Under the pieces are notes generated by a model. That model was not told where the DNA came from, searched no databases, and saw only the letters and a list, made by a program, of their open reading frames with translations. Below, in pieces: positions 16,109 through 23,370 of a stretch of 64,000 nucleotides of DNA. How positions within the stretch are numbered: the stretch's first letter is position 1; each line of letters begins with the position of its first letter. The stretch lies in the NCBI GenBank assembly GCA_938020445.1, contig CALIIC010000080.1, positions 1 to 64,000 on the forward strand, read 5' to 3'. A program made the position numbers and the translations under genes. The stretch is from an uncultured Flavobacteriaceae bacterium. GTDB taxonomy: Bacteria > Bacteroidota > Bacteroidia > Flavobacteriales > Flavobacteriaceae.

Positions 16109-17602
16109 TTACGGCTCTTTTTTCAATTCGTTTATTTCCTGAATCATTTTTCGGGCATTACCGCTATCAGGATTTAGTTCGAGTGCTTTTTTATAATTAG
16201 TCAGGGCCAAATCGAACTGTTCATTTATAAGATAGGCCTCCCCCAAACTGTCATAGGGGTTTGCCATATCTGGAAATTCAGAAACCAAGAGCTGAAATAC
16301 CTTTATGGCATCGGTAACCCTTTCTTCTCCTAGTAATTCATAACCGATTTGATTTAAATTATTGTCATCTTCAAAAGAATAGTCCGCCCCATTTTCACTT
16401 TTAAGTGTTTTGTAGTATCGAATTCCCTCATCGGTATGTTTCATCAACGCGGATCGGATAGGGAAATAGGGATTCTTCTTAGGGAAGTTCTCGATATCAT
16501 CTAAAATGGCATCCGCGATCTTATTGATCCATCTATTGACGCTACCTCCGTTCGAATTAAAGGTGACGGTAAAACCGGCATTGTGTTTGGGTAAGACAAT
16601 TACCCAGATGATTCCCCCGTTAGTACCACCGCTATGCATAAAACTATCGTCTCCTAGTTGCCAGAAATAACCGTAACCGTCGCCTTCTTCCTCATCGTAA
16701 AATAATGTTTTTTGCATTTCTTGAATCACCGGTTCCGGGCTTTCCAGTAGGTATTTTACATAGTTTAATAGATCAGGAATATTTGATTTTAGGGCGTAGC
16801 CCGCGCCGCTCATTATGAGGGGCTGCGGGGTGACCAAATCCCCTTCTGCCGTGTAGCCGTTCACTAGCAATTCTTGATCTATTTCGGGCTTGTTCAAATG
16901 GGTGTCGTGCATACCTGCTTTTTGCAAAATATGCTCGTTTAGAAGTTGTTCATACGGTTTTTGATATGATTTTTCAAGGGCCAAGGCCAACAATTCGGCA
17001 CCAATTACAGGGGAATAGTCGTATCGACTTCCGGGAACGGTATCTAACCTATAAGTTTTTAAATCTGCGTATAGACCTTCCCGATTATACGCCGCAATCG
17101 CTGCCTTTTCCGTAGCGGTGGCCTCTAAGGAAAATTGTTTCGCTAAAGTAGGGGAAAGATCTCTCCTTATTCCTGAAGTATGGGTTAGCAAATCGCGAAT
17201 TTGAATGGGCCTGCCTTCATATTCCAAGTATTCATAAGAACCATCCAAATAAGATCGAATATCGTCCTGTAGGCTAATTTTACCATCAAGTACCGCTTGT
17301 GCGATAAGAATGCCTGTAAAAGACTTGGTCACTGAGGCGATTTCGAAAAGTGAATCGTCATTGGCCGGGTTTTCCTTTCCATTATCTATCGCTCCAAAAT
17401 ATTCGGTATAGGTCTTTCCATTTTTGTAAATCCCAATGGATACCGACGTGATTTCCGGGTTTTCGAGAGCGAGTTCCGCATTATGAACCATTGTATACTC
17501 AATGGGTTCTTGGTCATAGGCGCTAGCCCCATGTTCTTGGGAACGCACCGTAGTTGTAATGATGAACAAAAGAAATAGAAAAAAAGACTTTGGTGTTTTC
17601 AT
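16109..17602 (-). CDS. Serine hydrolase (class C beta-lactamase fold) with C-terminal TPRs
   Basis: Exported penicillin-binding-protein-like hydrolase of 497 residues. The signal peptide ends near TTTVRSQ. The catalytic SxxK is S90-V-T-K93 (EIASVTKSFTG), the second motif appears as YDYSP in place of YxN, and the third as HSGGTNGG. Residues from about 430 hold TPR-like helices (NPYDSLGEAYLINEQFDLAL followed by NYKKALELNPDSGNARK). The fold covers D-aminopeptidases, esterases and true beta-lactamases. No context here marks it as resistance, so a peptidase or esterase role is more likely. It is last in a run of minus-strand genes that begins at 20249. Confidence 0.88.
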   Translation of the reverse strand: MKTPKSFFLFLLFIITTTVRSQEHGASAYDQEPIEYTMVHNAELALENPEITSVSIGIYKNGKTYTEYFGAIDNGKENPANDDSLFEIASVTKSFTGILIAQAVLDGKISLQDDIRSYLDGSYEYLEYEGRPIQIRDLLTHTSGIRRDLSPTLAKQFSLEATATEKAAIAAYNREGLYADLKTYRLDTVPGSRYDYSPVIGAELLALALEKSYQKPYEQLLNEHILQKAGMHDTHLNKPEIDQELLVNGYTAEGDLVTPQPLIMSGAGYALKSNIPDLLNYVKYLLESPEPVIQEMQKTLFYDEEEGDGYGYFWQLGDDSFMHSGGTNGGIIWVIVLPKHNAGFTVTFNSNGGSVNRWINKIADAILDDIENFPKKNPYFPIRSALMKHTDEGIRYYKTLKSENGADYSFEDDNNLNQIGYELLGEERVTDAIKVFQLLVSEFPDMANPYDSLGEAYLINEQFDLALTNYKKALELNPDSGNARKMIQEINELKKEP

Positions 17603-17644
17603 ATAGGGGTATTTGTGGTAAAAGAGTGAACGAAGCCAGGTTTG

Positions 17645-18010
17645 TTACACTTTTTTAATGGGAATCGTACCATTTCTATAAAGTTCCAACGCTTTGTTCA
17701 AAATGCTGGTCATAGTCGTTAAGGGTAAATCTTTCGTCGGCTGTACCCGTAAGATTTTCATCCGGGCTCGATTGCCTTTTTCAAGCGCTGGGTGATGTAG
17801 ATACTGCCCTTCAACCCAAAGAAAATAGGGGTCCTTTGTTTTTTTATCGAGCCAAAGATAGCAGCACATTTTTCCCTTGTAACAGAAACAGGGCATCCCA
17901 TATTTTTTTGTTTCTGAAAGGGCACTGTCCGAATTTAAAAGAAAGGTCCTCATGGCAAGCAAGCAGCTTTTAGTCGGTTCTTTCTGCTCTAAATAAAAAT
18001 CTTCGTTCAA
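17645..18010 (-). CDS. DUF1801 domain protein
   Basis: Cytoplasmic protein of 121 residues with the DUF1801 (YdhG-like) fold, visible as ETKKYGMPCFCYKGKMCCYLWLDKK and the ending LNKALELYRNGTIP. No catalytic residues can be named. The family is common as a small stand-alone protein in Bacteroidota, and its function is unknown. It lies between a VOC protein (27 bp upstream) and the serine hydrolase (42 bp downstream), so it is probably co-transcribed with them. Confidence 0.75.
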   Translation of the reverse strand: MNEDFYLEQKEPTKSCLLAMRTFLLNSDSALSETKKYGMPCFCYKGKMCCYLWLDKKTKDPYFLWVEGQYLHHPALEKGNRARMKILRVQPTKDLPLTTMTSILNKALELYRNGTIPIKKV

Positions 18011-18037
18011 ACTTCAATTTTTTTATGGGTATGCGGT

Positions 18038-18454
18038 TTACTGCTGGTACCCCTTTTCCTCAAGGCGTTTTGAAATCCACCAATAATTGCCGCTTGGATC
18101 TACAATACCAGATTGTCGATCACCATAATCCATATCCGCAGGTTCAAATACGACGGTAGCACCATTTGCAATGGCCCTTTTATGAACAGTATCCACATTC
18201 TCCACAAAAAGATACATGGCCGTATACATATTCAGAAAAGGTTCTCGAGCTTGACTCAGCATGATACACGTATCGCCGATTTTTAGAATCACATTGCTGA
18301 GGTCTCCATTTTCTGGATGTATAGACCGATTGATTTCTGTTGCCTCAAATACTTTTTCAAGAAAAACAATCAATTCAACCGGGTTACTAACAAAGAGATA
18401 TGTGTTTACAGTTCCAAAACCATCTGGGCGATAAGTGTCAAATAACGGGTGCAT
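18038..18454 (-). CDS. VOC family protein (glyoxalase/bleomycin-resistance fold)
   Basis: Single VOC-domain protein of 138 residues built from paired beta-alpha-beta-beta-beta units. The C-terminal ADMDYGDRQSGIVDPSGNYWWISKRLE segment is highly characteristic of the YybH/PhnB-like VOC subgroup, and INRSIHPENGDLSNVILKIGDTCIML matches its N-terminal half. Metal ligands typical of true glyoxalase I are not clear, so the reaction is unknown. It sits 16 bp downstream of the SMP-30 gene in the same orientation. Confidence 0.82.
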   Translation of the reverse strand: MHPLFDTYRPDGFGTVNTYLFVSNPVELIVFLEKVFEATEINRSIHPENGDLSNVILKIGDTCIMLSQAREPFLNMYTAMYLFVENVDTVHKRAIANGATVVFEPADMDYGDRQSGIVDPSGNYWWISKRLEEKGYQQ

Positions 18455-18470
18455 AATTTTTCAGTTAGGA

Positions 18471-19367
18471 TTATCGTATTCCGTGTACGTTCATTTCGAG
18501 GGTATAGACCGCATCCATAGCGGTAATGAACAGGATTTTTTGTTCGGGGCCACCAAAGGTGACATTGGCGGTCCAACTTTCGCCGGTCGGAATGTGTTCT
18601 ATTTGTTTTCCGCTCACGTCAAAAACGGTGACTCCATCTCCCGTTAGATATACATTCCCCTTATTATCGAGGGTCATCCCGTCAGAACCTAGCGCACAAA
18701 ACAGCTGTTTGTTGGTTAAACTCCCATCTTCCTGAATGGTATAGGAGTAGGTTTTTTGGTCCCCGATATCGGAGATGTACAACAGCTTTCCATCGGCACT
18801 GCCTATAATTCCATTAGGTTGTACGTAATCATTGGCAACGATTCGAATTTCTCCCATATCTGGAGTTATATAATAGACCCGTTCATTTTCAATTTCTTTT
18901 TCGGTTCGGTTCCAATAGGGGCGCACATAAAATGGGTCTGTAAAATAGATGCCACCATTTGGGTCTACCCAAAGATCATTTGGGCCATTTAGTTTTTTTT
19001 CTTCAAAATCTTCGATCAATACCGTTACCTTGCCTTCCGAATCTATTCGCCACAGTTCGTTCTTTTCATCTGCACAGGCCAGTAGATTTCCGTCATGGTC
19101 AAAATACAGGCCATTGGCACGCCCGGCCGGTTGCATATAAACAGAAACAGTGTTATCATTGGCATCCCATTTTAAGATGCGGTCGTTGGGTTGGTCGGTA
19201 AAATATACATTTCCCTCGGTATCAACTGCAGGTCCCTCGGTGAATTTGTAATCTTCCGCAACCAATTGTAGTTGAGCGTCTTTTGTAATAATGGTGGTGT
19301 TTTGTGCGCTACAGGAGGTAAGCATTATAAAAAAAGTGGTGAGTAAGAGAGTTAAAGAGTAGTTCAT
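18471..19367 (-). CDS. SMP-30/gluconolactonase/LRE family lipoprotein
   Basis: Six-bladed beta-propeller hydrolase of 298 residues that may open sugar lactones. The N-terminus is a lipoprotein signal with lipobox MLTSC. Conserved family features are FTEGPAVDTEGNVYFTDQPNDRIL, GRANGLYFDHDGNLLAC, LNGPNDLWVDPNGGIYFTDPFY and VQPNGIIGSADGKLLYISD, which contain the Glu, Asn and Asp metal ligands of gluconolactonases. It is the second gene of the (-) run starting with the sugar isomerase-like gene, 42 bp upstream. A role in oxidised-sugar use fits, but the substrate is not shown. Confidence 0.86.
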   Translation of the reverse strand: MNYSLTLLLTTFFIMLTSCSAQNTTIITKDAQLQLVAEDYKFTEGPAVDTEGNVYFTDQPNDRILKWDANDNTVSVYMQPAGRANGLYFDHDGNLLACADEKNELWRIDSEGKVTVLIEDFEEKKLNGPNDLWVDPNGGIYFTDPFYVRPYWNRTEKEIENERVYYITPDMGEIRIVANDYVQPNGIIGSADGKLLYISDIGDQKTYSYTIQEDGSLTNKQLFCALGSDGMTLDNKGNVYLTGDGVTVFDVSGKQIEHIPTGESWTANVTFGGPEQKILFITAMDAVYTLEMNVHGIR

Positions 19368-19409
19368 TGGTGTAGATTTTATTACTTGTAGATTTTGCTA
19401 GGAGATCGG

Positions 19410-20249
19410 TTATAAGCTTTTTAGAAAGGTCATATTATGTTGCATACTTTGCAAAGGTGTACTGGCATACTCTTCTTGTTCAATAAAAATATGTTTTACT
19501 CCGGAAAGTTCTTGGTTGGCCATCATCAAAGAAATATCCAGTGCTCCCTTTCCGAATTCGGTGCTTTTTTTCTTCGTCAAATCCATATCTTTCAGATGCC
19601 ACAAAGGAAAACGGCCCGGGTACTTTTTAAAATAATCGATCGGATTTTTTCCGGCAATGATCACCCATCCCAAATCCAATTCCATATGTACCAGTTCCGC
19701 CTCGGTATAGTCCATTAAAACATCATAAAGTACTTGTCCCTTTTGAGATTCGAATTCGTATTCGTGATTGTGATACCCAAATTTTAAACCTACTTTTTTA
19801 CAAGCTTCCCCTGCCTTGTTGAATGCTTCTGCCACTTGTTTGTAATTATCTGCGGTTTGCCCCTTACTGGGCATAGAGGAACAAATAACGTATTCTTGAC
19901 CTGACGCCTCCGCCTGATCCATGGTTTGCTGAAAATCGGAATCAAGTGCCACATGGCCACTTTTTAAATTCATACCCAAGTCGGCACAGGCTTTTTTCAT
20001 GTCTTCAGGAGAAAGGCCGTAATAGAGTCCTTTGTTACTTTTGGCCGATTCTATTTCCTTTATTCCGATGGCGGCGATCTGTTTAAGGGTGCTTAAAGGA
20101 TCTTTGGCCATTTCATCTCGGAACGAATAGAGTTGTACTCCGAACGATTGTTTGCTACTCGCTGCAAATGAATAGGAGGGAAGAAGTGTGGTAGCCAAGG
20201 CACCTATTCCTGTTGTTTTTAAAAACTTTCTTCGTGAATTCATGCCCAT
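19410..20249 (-). CDS. Sugar phosphate isomerase/epimerase family, Tat-exported
   Basis: AP-endonuclease-2-type TIM barrel protein of 279 residues. The N-terminus is a twin-arginine signal, NSRRKFLKTTGIGALATTLL, cleaved near SFAASS, so it works in the periplasm although its family is often called sugar isomerase. Visible barrel strands include FGVQLYSFRDEM, LKFGYHNHEYEF, MELDLGWVIIAGKNP, WHLKDMDL and HIFIEQEEY, with metal ligands expected at the His, Glu and Asp residues in these. Two codons precede the Met at MNSRRKF, which is the likelier start. With the SMP-30 lactonase gene next to it, it probably takes part in processing an unusual or oxidised sugar. Confidence 0.84.
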   Translation of the reverse strand: MGMNSRRKFLKTTGIGALATTLLPSYSFAASSKQSFGVQLYSFRDEMAKDPLSTLKQIAAIGIKEIESAKSNKGLYYGLSPEDMKKACADLGMNLKSGHVALDSDFQQTMDQAEASGQEYVICSSMPSKGQTADNYKQVAEAFNKAGEACKKVGLKFGYHNHEYEFESQKGQVLYDVLMDYTEAELVHMELDLGWVIIAGKNPIDYFKKYPGRFPLWHLKDMDLTKKKSTEFGKGALDISLMMANQELSGVKHIFIEQEEYASTPLQSMQHNMTFLKSL

Positions 20250-20323
20250 TGCAGTTTGTTTTAGAAAAGAAGGTGATTGCTTGAAATGGCTCAGCCTAGC
20301 CGGACTTCTAAAATACTCTAAAT

Positions 20324-20351
20324 TTTGGAACTCTAAAAAGGTGCTACTTTG
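20324..20351 (+). promoter_or_regulatory. Putative mazG promoter
   Basis: TTTG (20324-20327), a 17-bp spacer and TACTTTG (20345-20351) resemble the Bacteroidota promoter with one base missing in the -7 box. It would give a leader of about 20 bases before the ATG at 20376. Confidence 0.4.
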
Positions 20352-20375
20352 TATTTTTACAGAAACTGCCGCTGT

Positions 20376-21149
20376 ATGAATTCAAGAGAAAATCAGTTGA
20401 ATGCTTTTGATCGTTTGTTGACTATTATGGACGAGCTTCGTGCCCAATGCCCATGGGATAAAAAGCAAACGATGGAAACCCTGCGTCATTTGACGATCGA
20501 AGAAACATATGAACTTGGCGACGCTATTTTGGAGAACGACTTGGATGAGGTTAAAAAGGAATTGGGAGATGTGTTATTGCACATTGTTTTTTATGCAAAA
20601 ATCGGAAGTGAAACCAATAATTTTGACATCGCCGATGTGTGCAATGAAATATGTGAAAAATTAATCAATAGGCATCCACATATTTATGGGGACATAGAAG
20701 TGGCTGACGAGGAAGAGGTGAAAAGGAACTGGGAGACCATTAAACTCAAAGAAGGTAAGAAAAGTGTTTTGGAAGGGGTCCCGAATGGGCTGCCGTCTTT
20801 GGTAAAGGCCAATCGAATACAGGACAAGGTATCGGGTGTTGGCTTTGACTGGGAAAAACCAGAGCAGGTTTGGGAAAAGGTGCAAGAAGAGTTAGGTGAA
20901 TTTCAACAAGAGGTGCAACATGGAAACAAAGATCAAATGGAATCGGAGTTCGGTGACGTACTTTTTTCCATGGTCAATTACGGTCGTTTTTTAGAGATCA
21001 ACCCTGAAAATGCGCTTGAAAGGACCAATAAGAAATTTATAAAACGGTTTCAATATTTAGAAAAAAAGGCAAGGGAAAAGGGTAAGACACTCAAAGAAAT
21101 GACCTTGGCCGAAATGGATGTGTATTGGGAAGAAGCCAAACGTGCTTAG
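20376..21149 (+). CDS. mazG: Nucleoside triphosphate pyrophosphohydrolase MazG
   Basis: Hydrolyses NTPs and dNTPs to monophosphates and pyrophosphate, cleaning the nucleotide pool and moderating (p)ppGpp responses. Two MazG domains are present: the first with CPWDKKQTMETLRHLTIEETYELGDAI and ELGDVLLHIVFYA (ExxE and ExxD metal motifs), the second with EELGEFQQEV and SEFGDVLFSMVNYGRF. I moved the start to the ATG at 20376 because the nine upstream codons begin with TTG and fall inside a promoter-like region. At 257 residues it matches the E. coli-type protein. The gene is divergent from the Tat-exported isomerase gene. Confidence 0.95.
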   Translation: MNSRENQLNAFDRLLTIMDELRAQCPWDKKQTMETLRHLTIEETYELGDAILENDLDEVKKELGDVLLHIVFYAKIGSETNNFDIADVCNEICEKLINRHPHIYGDIEVADEEEVKRNWETIKLKEGKKSVLEGVPNGLPSLVKANRIQDKVSGVGFDWEKPEQVWEKVQEELGEFQQEVQHGNKDQMESEFGDVLFSMVNYGRFLEINPENALERTNKKFIKRFQYLEKKAREKGKTLKEMTLAEMDVYWEEAKRA

Positions 21150-21275
21150 TGCTTATTTTGCTAAACTGTGGGTAGGCTTGCTCGTACTTTGTAGTCAGTA
21201 GTAAGTATGAACAAATGATTCGTTTTCGGGTAGCTCACGACTCCCGACTTTGATACATGCACTTGAATTTTTCTC

Positions 21276-21803
21276 TCAGTTCCCGAACATTTTCTTGTTA
21301 AACGCCTCTGAGCCTCCTTTTGGAATTGTTGGGGATTGCCATTGCTCGCCCCGCAACAATTTTCCGATAAATACAATTTGCCCTACATGCCCCGAATAAT
21401 GGGCAAGTTGCCTGTTTACCGCTTCAAAAATAGTGTGTGATTCGTTGCGAATCATAATACTAGTATTAAAGTTAGTTTCGTTGACACTGTTCAGCGCTTC
21501 AAAAAGGCAATGCCAACCTTTTTCCCAAGCGGTAATCATTTCGGCTTTATTGGTATACGGGTTTTCGAATTCCGTTTCTCTATTGCGCCACGACTTTTCC
21601 CCATCTTCGATCAGAAAATTGGTCCATCTGCTCAACATATTCCCCACCATATGTTTTACAATCAATGCAACGCTATTGGAGCTTTGGTTATAAGACCAGT
21701 GAATATCTTCTTCCGTTAGTTGTTTAAAAGTGGTGTCGCCATACGATTTATAGCGATTAAATTCGAATAGGACACTTTGCATATAGTTGGAAGGTGATGG
21801 CAT
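21276..21803 (-). CDS. DinB-like DUF1572 family protein
   Basis: Four-helix protein of 175 residues of the DUF1572/DinB superfamily, some members of which are metal-dependent thiol S-transferases. The usual three-His metal site may be formed by H56 (ALIVKHMVGNML), H138 and H141 region residues (QLAHYSGHVGQIVFI). The ending LLRGEQWQSPTIPKGGSEAFN is typical of this subgroup. There is no signal peptide. The gene stands alone and converges with mazG; its substrate is unknown. Confidence 0.8.
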   Translation of the reverse strand: MPSPSNYMQSVLFEFNRYKSYGDTTFKQLTEEDIHWSYNQSSNSVALIVKHMVGNMLSRWTNFLIEDGEKSWRNRETEFENPYTNKAEMITAWEKGWHCLFEALNSVNETNFNTSIMIRNESHTIFEAVNRQLAHYSGHVGQIVFIGKLLRGEQWQSPTIPKGGSEAFNKKMFGN

Positions 21804-21851
21804 ACCACGGCTTGTTATAGCTTAAAATTCAAGTTGATAGAAAAACCAACT

Positions 21852-21867
21852 CCAAGTGCCGACTTGG
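21852..21867 (-). terminator. Weak terminator-like hairpin after msrB
   Basis: CCAAGT and ACTTGG pair around a 4-base loop. On the minus strand the hairpin is followed by AGTTGGTTTTTC. It is 30 bp beyond the msrB stop. The stem is short, so the call is tentative. Confidence 0.35.
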
Positions 21868-21897
21868 TCAAAACTCGGAGTTTAAGTTTGTATGGTC

Positions 21898-22398
21898 TTA
21901 TTTCGCTTCTGGAACGAATTTTAAGGCAACCCCATTTATACAATGGCGTTCGCCGGTGGGAGCGGGGCCATCTTCAAAAACGTGTCCTAAATGTCCTCCG
22001 CAGGTGGCACAGTGTTCCTCAGTTCGCTTGTAGCCTATTTTGTAGTCCACATCATAGGCCACATTGCCTTCGATTTCTTGATAGAAACTTGGCCATCCGG
22101 TGCCCGAATCAAATTTGGTGACACTTTCAAAAAGCGGCGTTGCACAAGCTGCGCATACATAGGTGCCCTTTTCTTTGTTATCCAAAAATTCGCTGGTGAA
22201 AGGAGTTTCGGTAGCTGCCTTGCGCAAAACATAGAAGGCATCTGACGGTAGTAATTCTTTCCACTCTGCTTCCGTTTTGGTAACCTTGTAAATCGTTTTG
22301 GTTTTTTCCGTTTGTTCGGAAGCCAGTTCTTTTTTCTGCGAAGTCCCCTTGCATCCTACAAGGGCAAAACATAGTATTATTGCTATTTGTCGTATCAT
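21898..22398 (-). CDS. msrB: Peptide-methionine (R)-S-oxide reductase, lipoprotein
   Basis: Reduces methionine-R-sulfoxide in oxidised proteins, here on the outside of the inner membrane. The protein starts MIRQIAIILCFALVGC, a lipobox signal. I prefer this ATG at 22398 over one nine codons upstream because the upstream peptide is polar and would weaken the signal. The MsrB domain is complete: two zinc CxxC pairs (YVCAACATPLF and EHCATCGGHLG), SGTGWPSFYQEI, and the catalytic Cys in GERHCINGVALKF. The gene is isolated between a DinB-like gene and a collagen-like lipoprotein gene on the same strand. Confidence 0.94.
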   Translation of the reverse strand: MIRQIAIILCFALVGCKGTSQKKELASEQTEKTKTIYKVTKTEAEWKELLPSDAFYVLRKAATETPFTSEFLDNKEKGTYVCAACATPLFESVTKFDSGTGWPSFYQEIEGNVAYDVDYKIGYKRTEEHCATCGGHLGHVFEDGPAPTGERHCINGVALKFVPEAK

Positions 22399-22530
22399 TT
22401 TTATTGCTTTCTTTTTTGGTCGCATCAGTCTCGTATTCCTTTCAAATTTACGGAGTTCTTTTTGAAGTAATTTATAGTATTTGCATCACATCAAAAATTG
22501 CTTAAATTTCCATGATACCTTCCTAAATAT

Positions 22531-22561
22531 AAAATCCCGTTTTGTATCAAAACGGGATTTT
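22531..22561 (-). terminator. Strong hairpin terminator after collagen-like gene
   Basis: AAAATCCCGTTTTG (22531-22544) pairs perfectly with CAAAACGGGATTTT (22548-22561) around a 3-base loop. It lies 21 bp beyond the stop of the minus-strand gene at 22583, and both ends are A/T-rich, so it can work in either direction. Confidence 0.8.
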
Positions 22562-22582
22562 ATAGAAAAGGGTATCTTCGAT

Positions 22583-23170
22583 TTAATCGATATGTATTTT
22601 TTGTACTTGATCAAGTTCTACCCCTATTCGGCCCATTACCGAAGAAAGGTTCGCGGTATCCAAATCGGTGCTTTGTAAGAACTCGCTGGGTACTATGACC
22701 ACTCTAAAAGATTGGTTGTCGGTGAAATCGGTACTCAAGGTTGCAAGGTCAAAATTTCCGTCGATGAATATTTCAAAATCAACAAACGTATGTGCCGTTG
22801 TATATTGAATGGTACCTTCCGAAACAAAAAAGTTTTGGGGAATTAAACTCCACGCATCTGCCGTACTACCATCGGACAAGTCGATCTGTCCATCAAAACG
22901 ATACACGAGAACCGCATCAGATTCGAAAATTTCAAGGTCTGTATAATCTTCATATGCAAAAAGGCTGCTCCACAGGTTACTAGTGGCGTCAAAGGTGAAA
23001 TTAACACCGTCAATTTCAAATACCTGTCCTTGAATTCCAGGAGCGCCGTCCTGGCCGTTAGCGCCATCAAGACCGTCAAATCCGTTAAGACCAGGAGGAC
23101 CTTCCGGCCCTTCGCAGGCTATAAAAAATAAGGCTAAAAACGTTCCGAAAAGTACTGTTGCTTTTTTCAT
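22583..23170 (-). CDS. Lipoprotein with collagen-like stalk
   Basis: Surface or periplasmic lipoprotein of 195 residues with no recognised enzymatic domain. The signal peptide ends in the lipobox FIAC, and the mature protein starts with nine Gly-X-Y triplets (GPE GPP GLN GFD GLD and so on) ending near GIQGQ. After this short collagen-like rod comes a C-terminal domain of about 140 residues rich in aromatic and acidic residues, with beta-strand-like spacing. This layout (Cys, collagen rod, beta domain) recurs in flavobacterial lipoproteins of unknown role. Unlike most collagen-like stalks, the rod is very short. No partner gene is evident. Confidence 0.75.
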   Translation of the reverse strand: MKKATVLFGTFLALFFIACEGPEGPPGLNGFDGLDGANGQDGAPGIQGQVFEIDGVNFTFDATSNLWSSLFAYEDYTDLEIFESDAVLVYRFDGQIDLSDGSTADAWSLIPQNFFVSEGTIQYTTAHTFVDFEIFIDGNFDLATLSTDFTDNQSFRVVIVPSEFLQSTDLDTANLSSVMGRIGVELDQVQKIHID

Positions 23171-23370
23171 GATATTCCTTTTTATTAATTTGGTTGCCGA
23201 CCCTCTGTTTTGAAGATCGGATTAAATTTTTTTAACTGTTTTCAAAAAGCGTTCCAAAATTGCATTTAAGTAATTATATCTTGTCAAAACCTTCAAAAAT
23301 AATAAAGATTCCCCTTTAGAATTAACAGTAATTCCCTATTTTTAACGAAATCAACCAAAGTTCGAAAATT

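Noticed and set aside
16109-17602. Beta-lactamase-fold gene as antibiotic resistance
   Set aside because: The second motif departs from YxN and it carries TPRs; most such proteins are peptidases or esterases and nothing nearby suggests resistance.
18038-18454. VOC protein as a bleomycin or fosfomycin resistance gene
   Set aside because: Only the fold is shared; the resistance-specific residues cannot be recognised and the context is metabolic.
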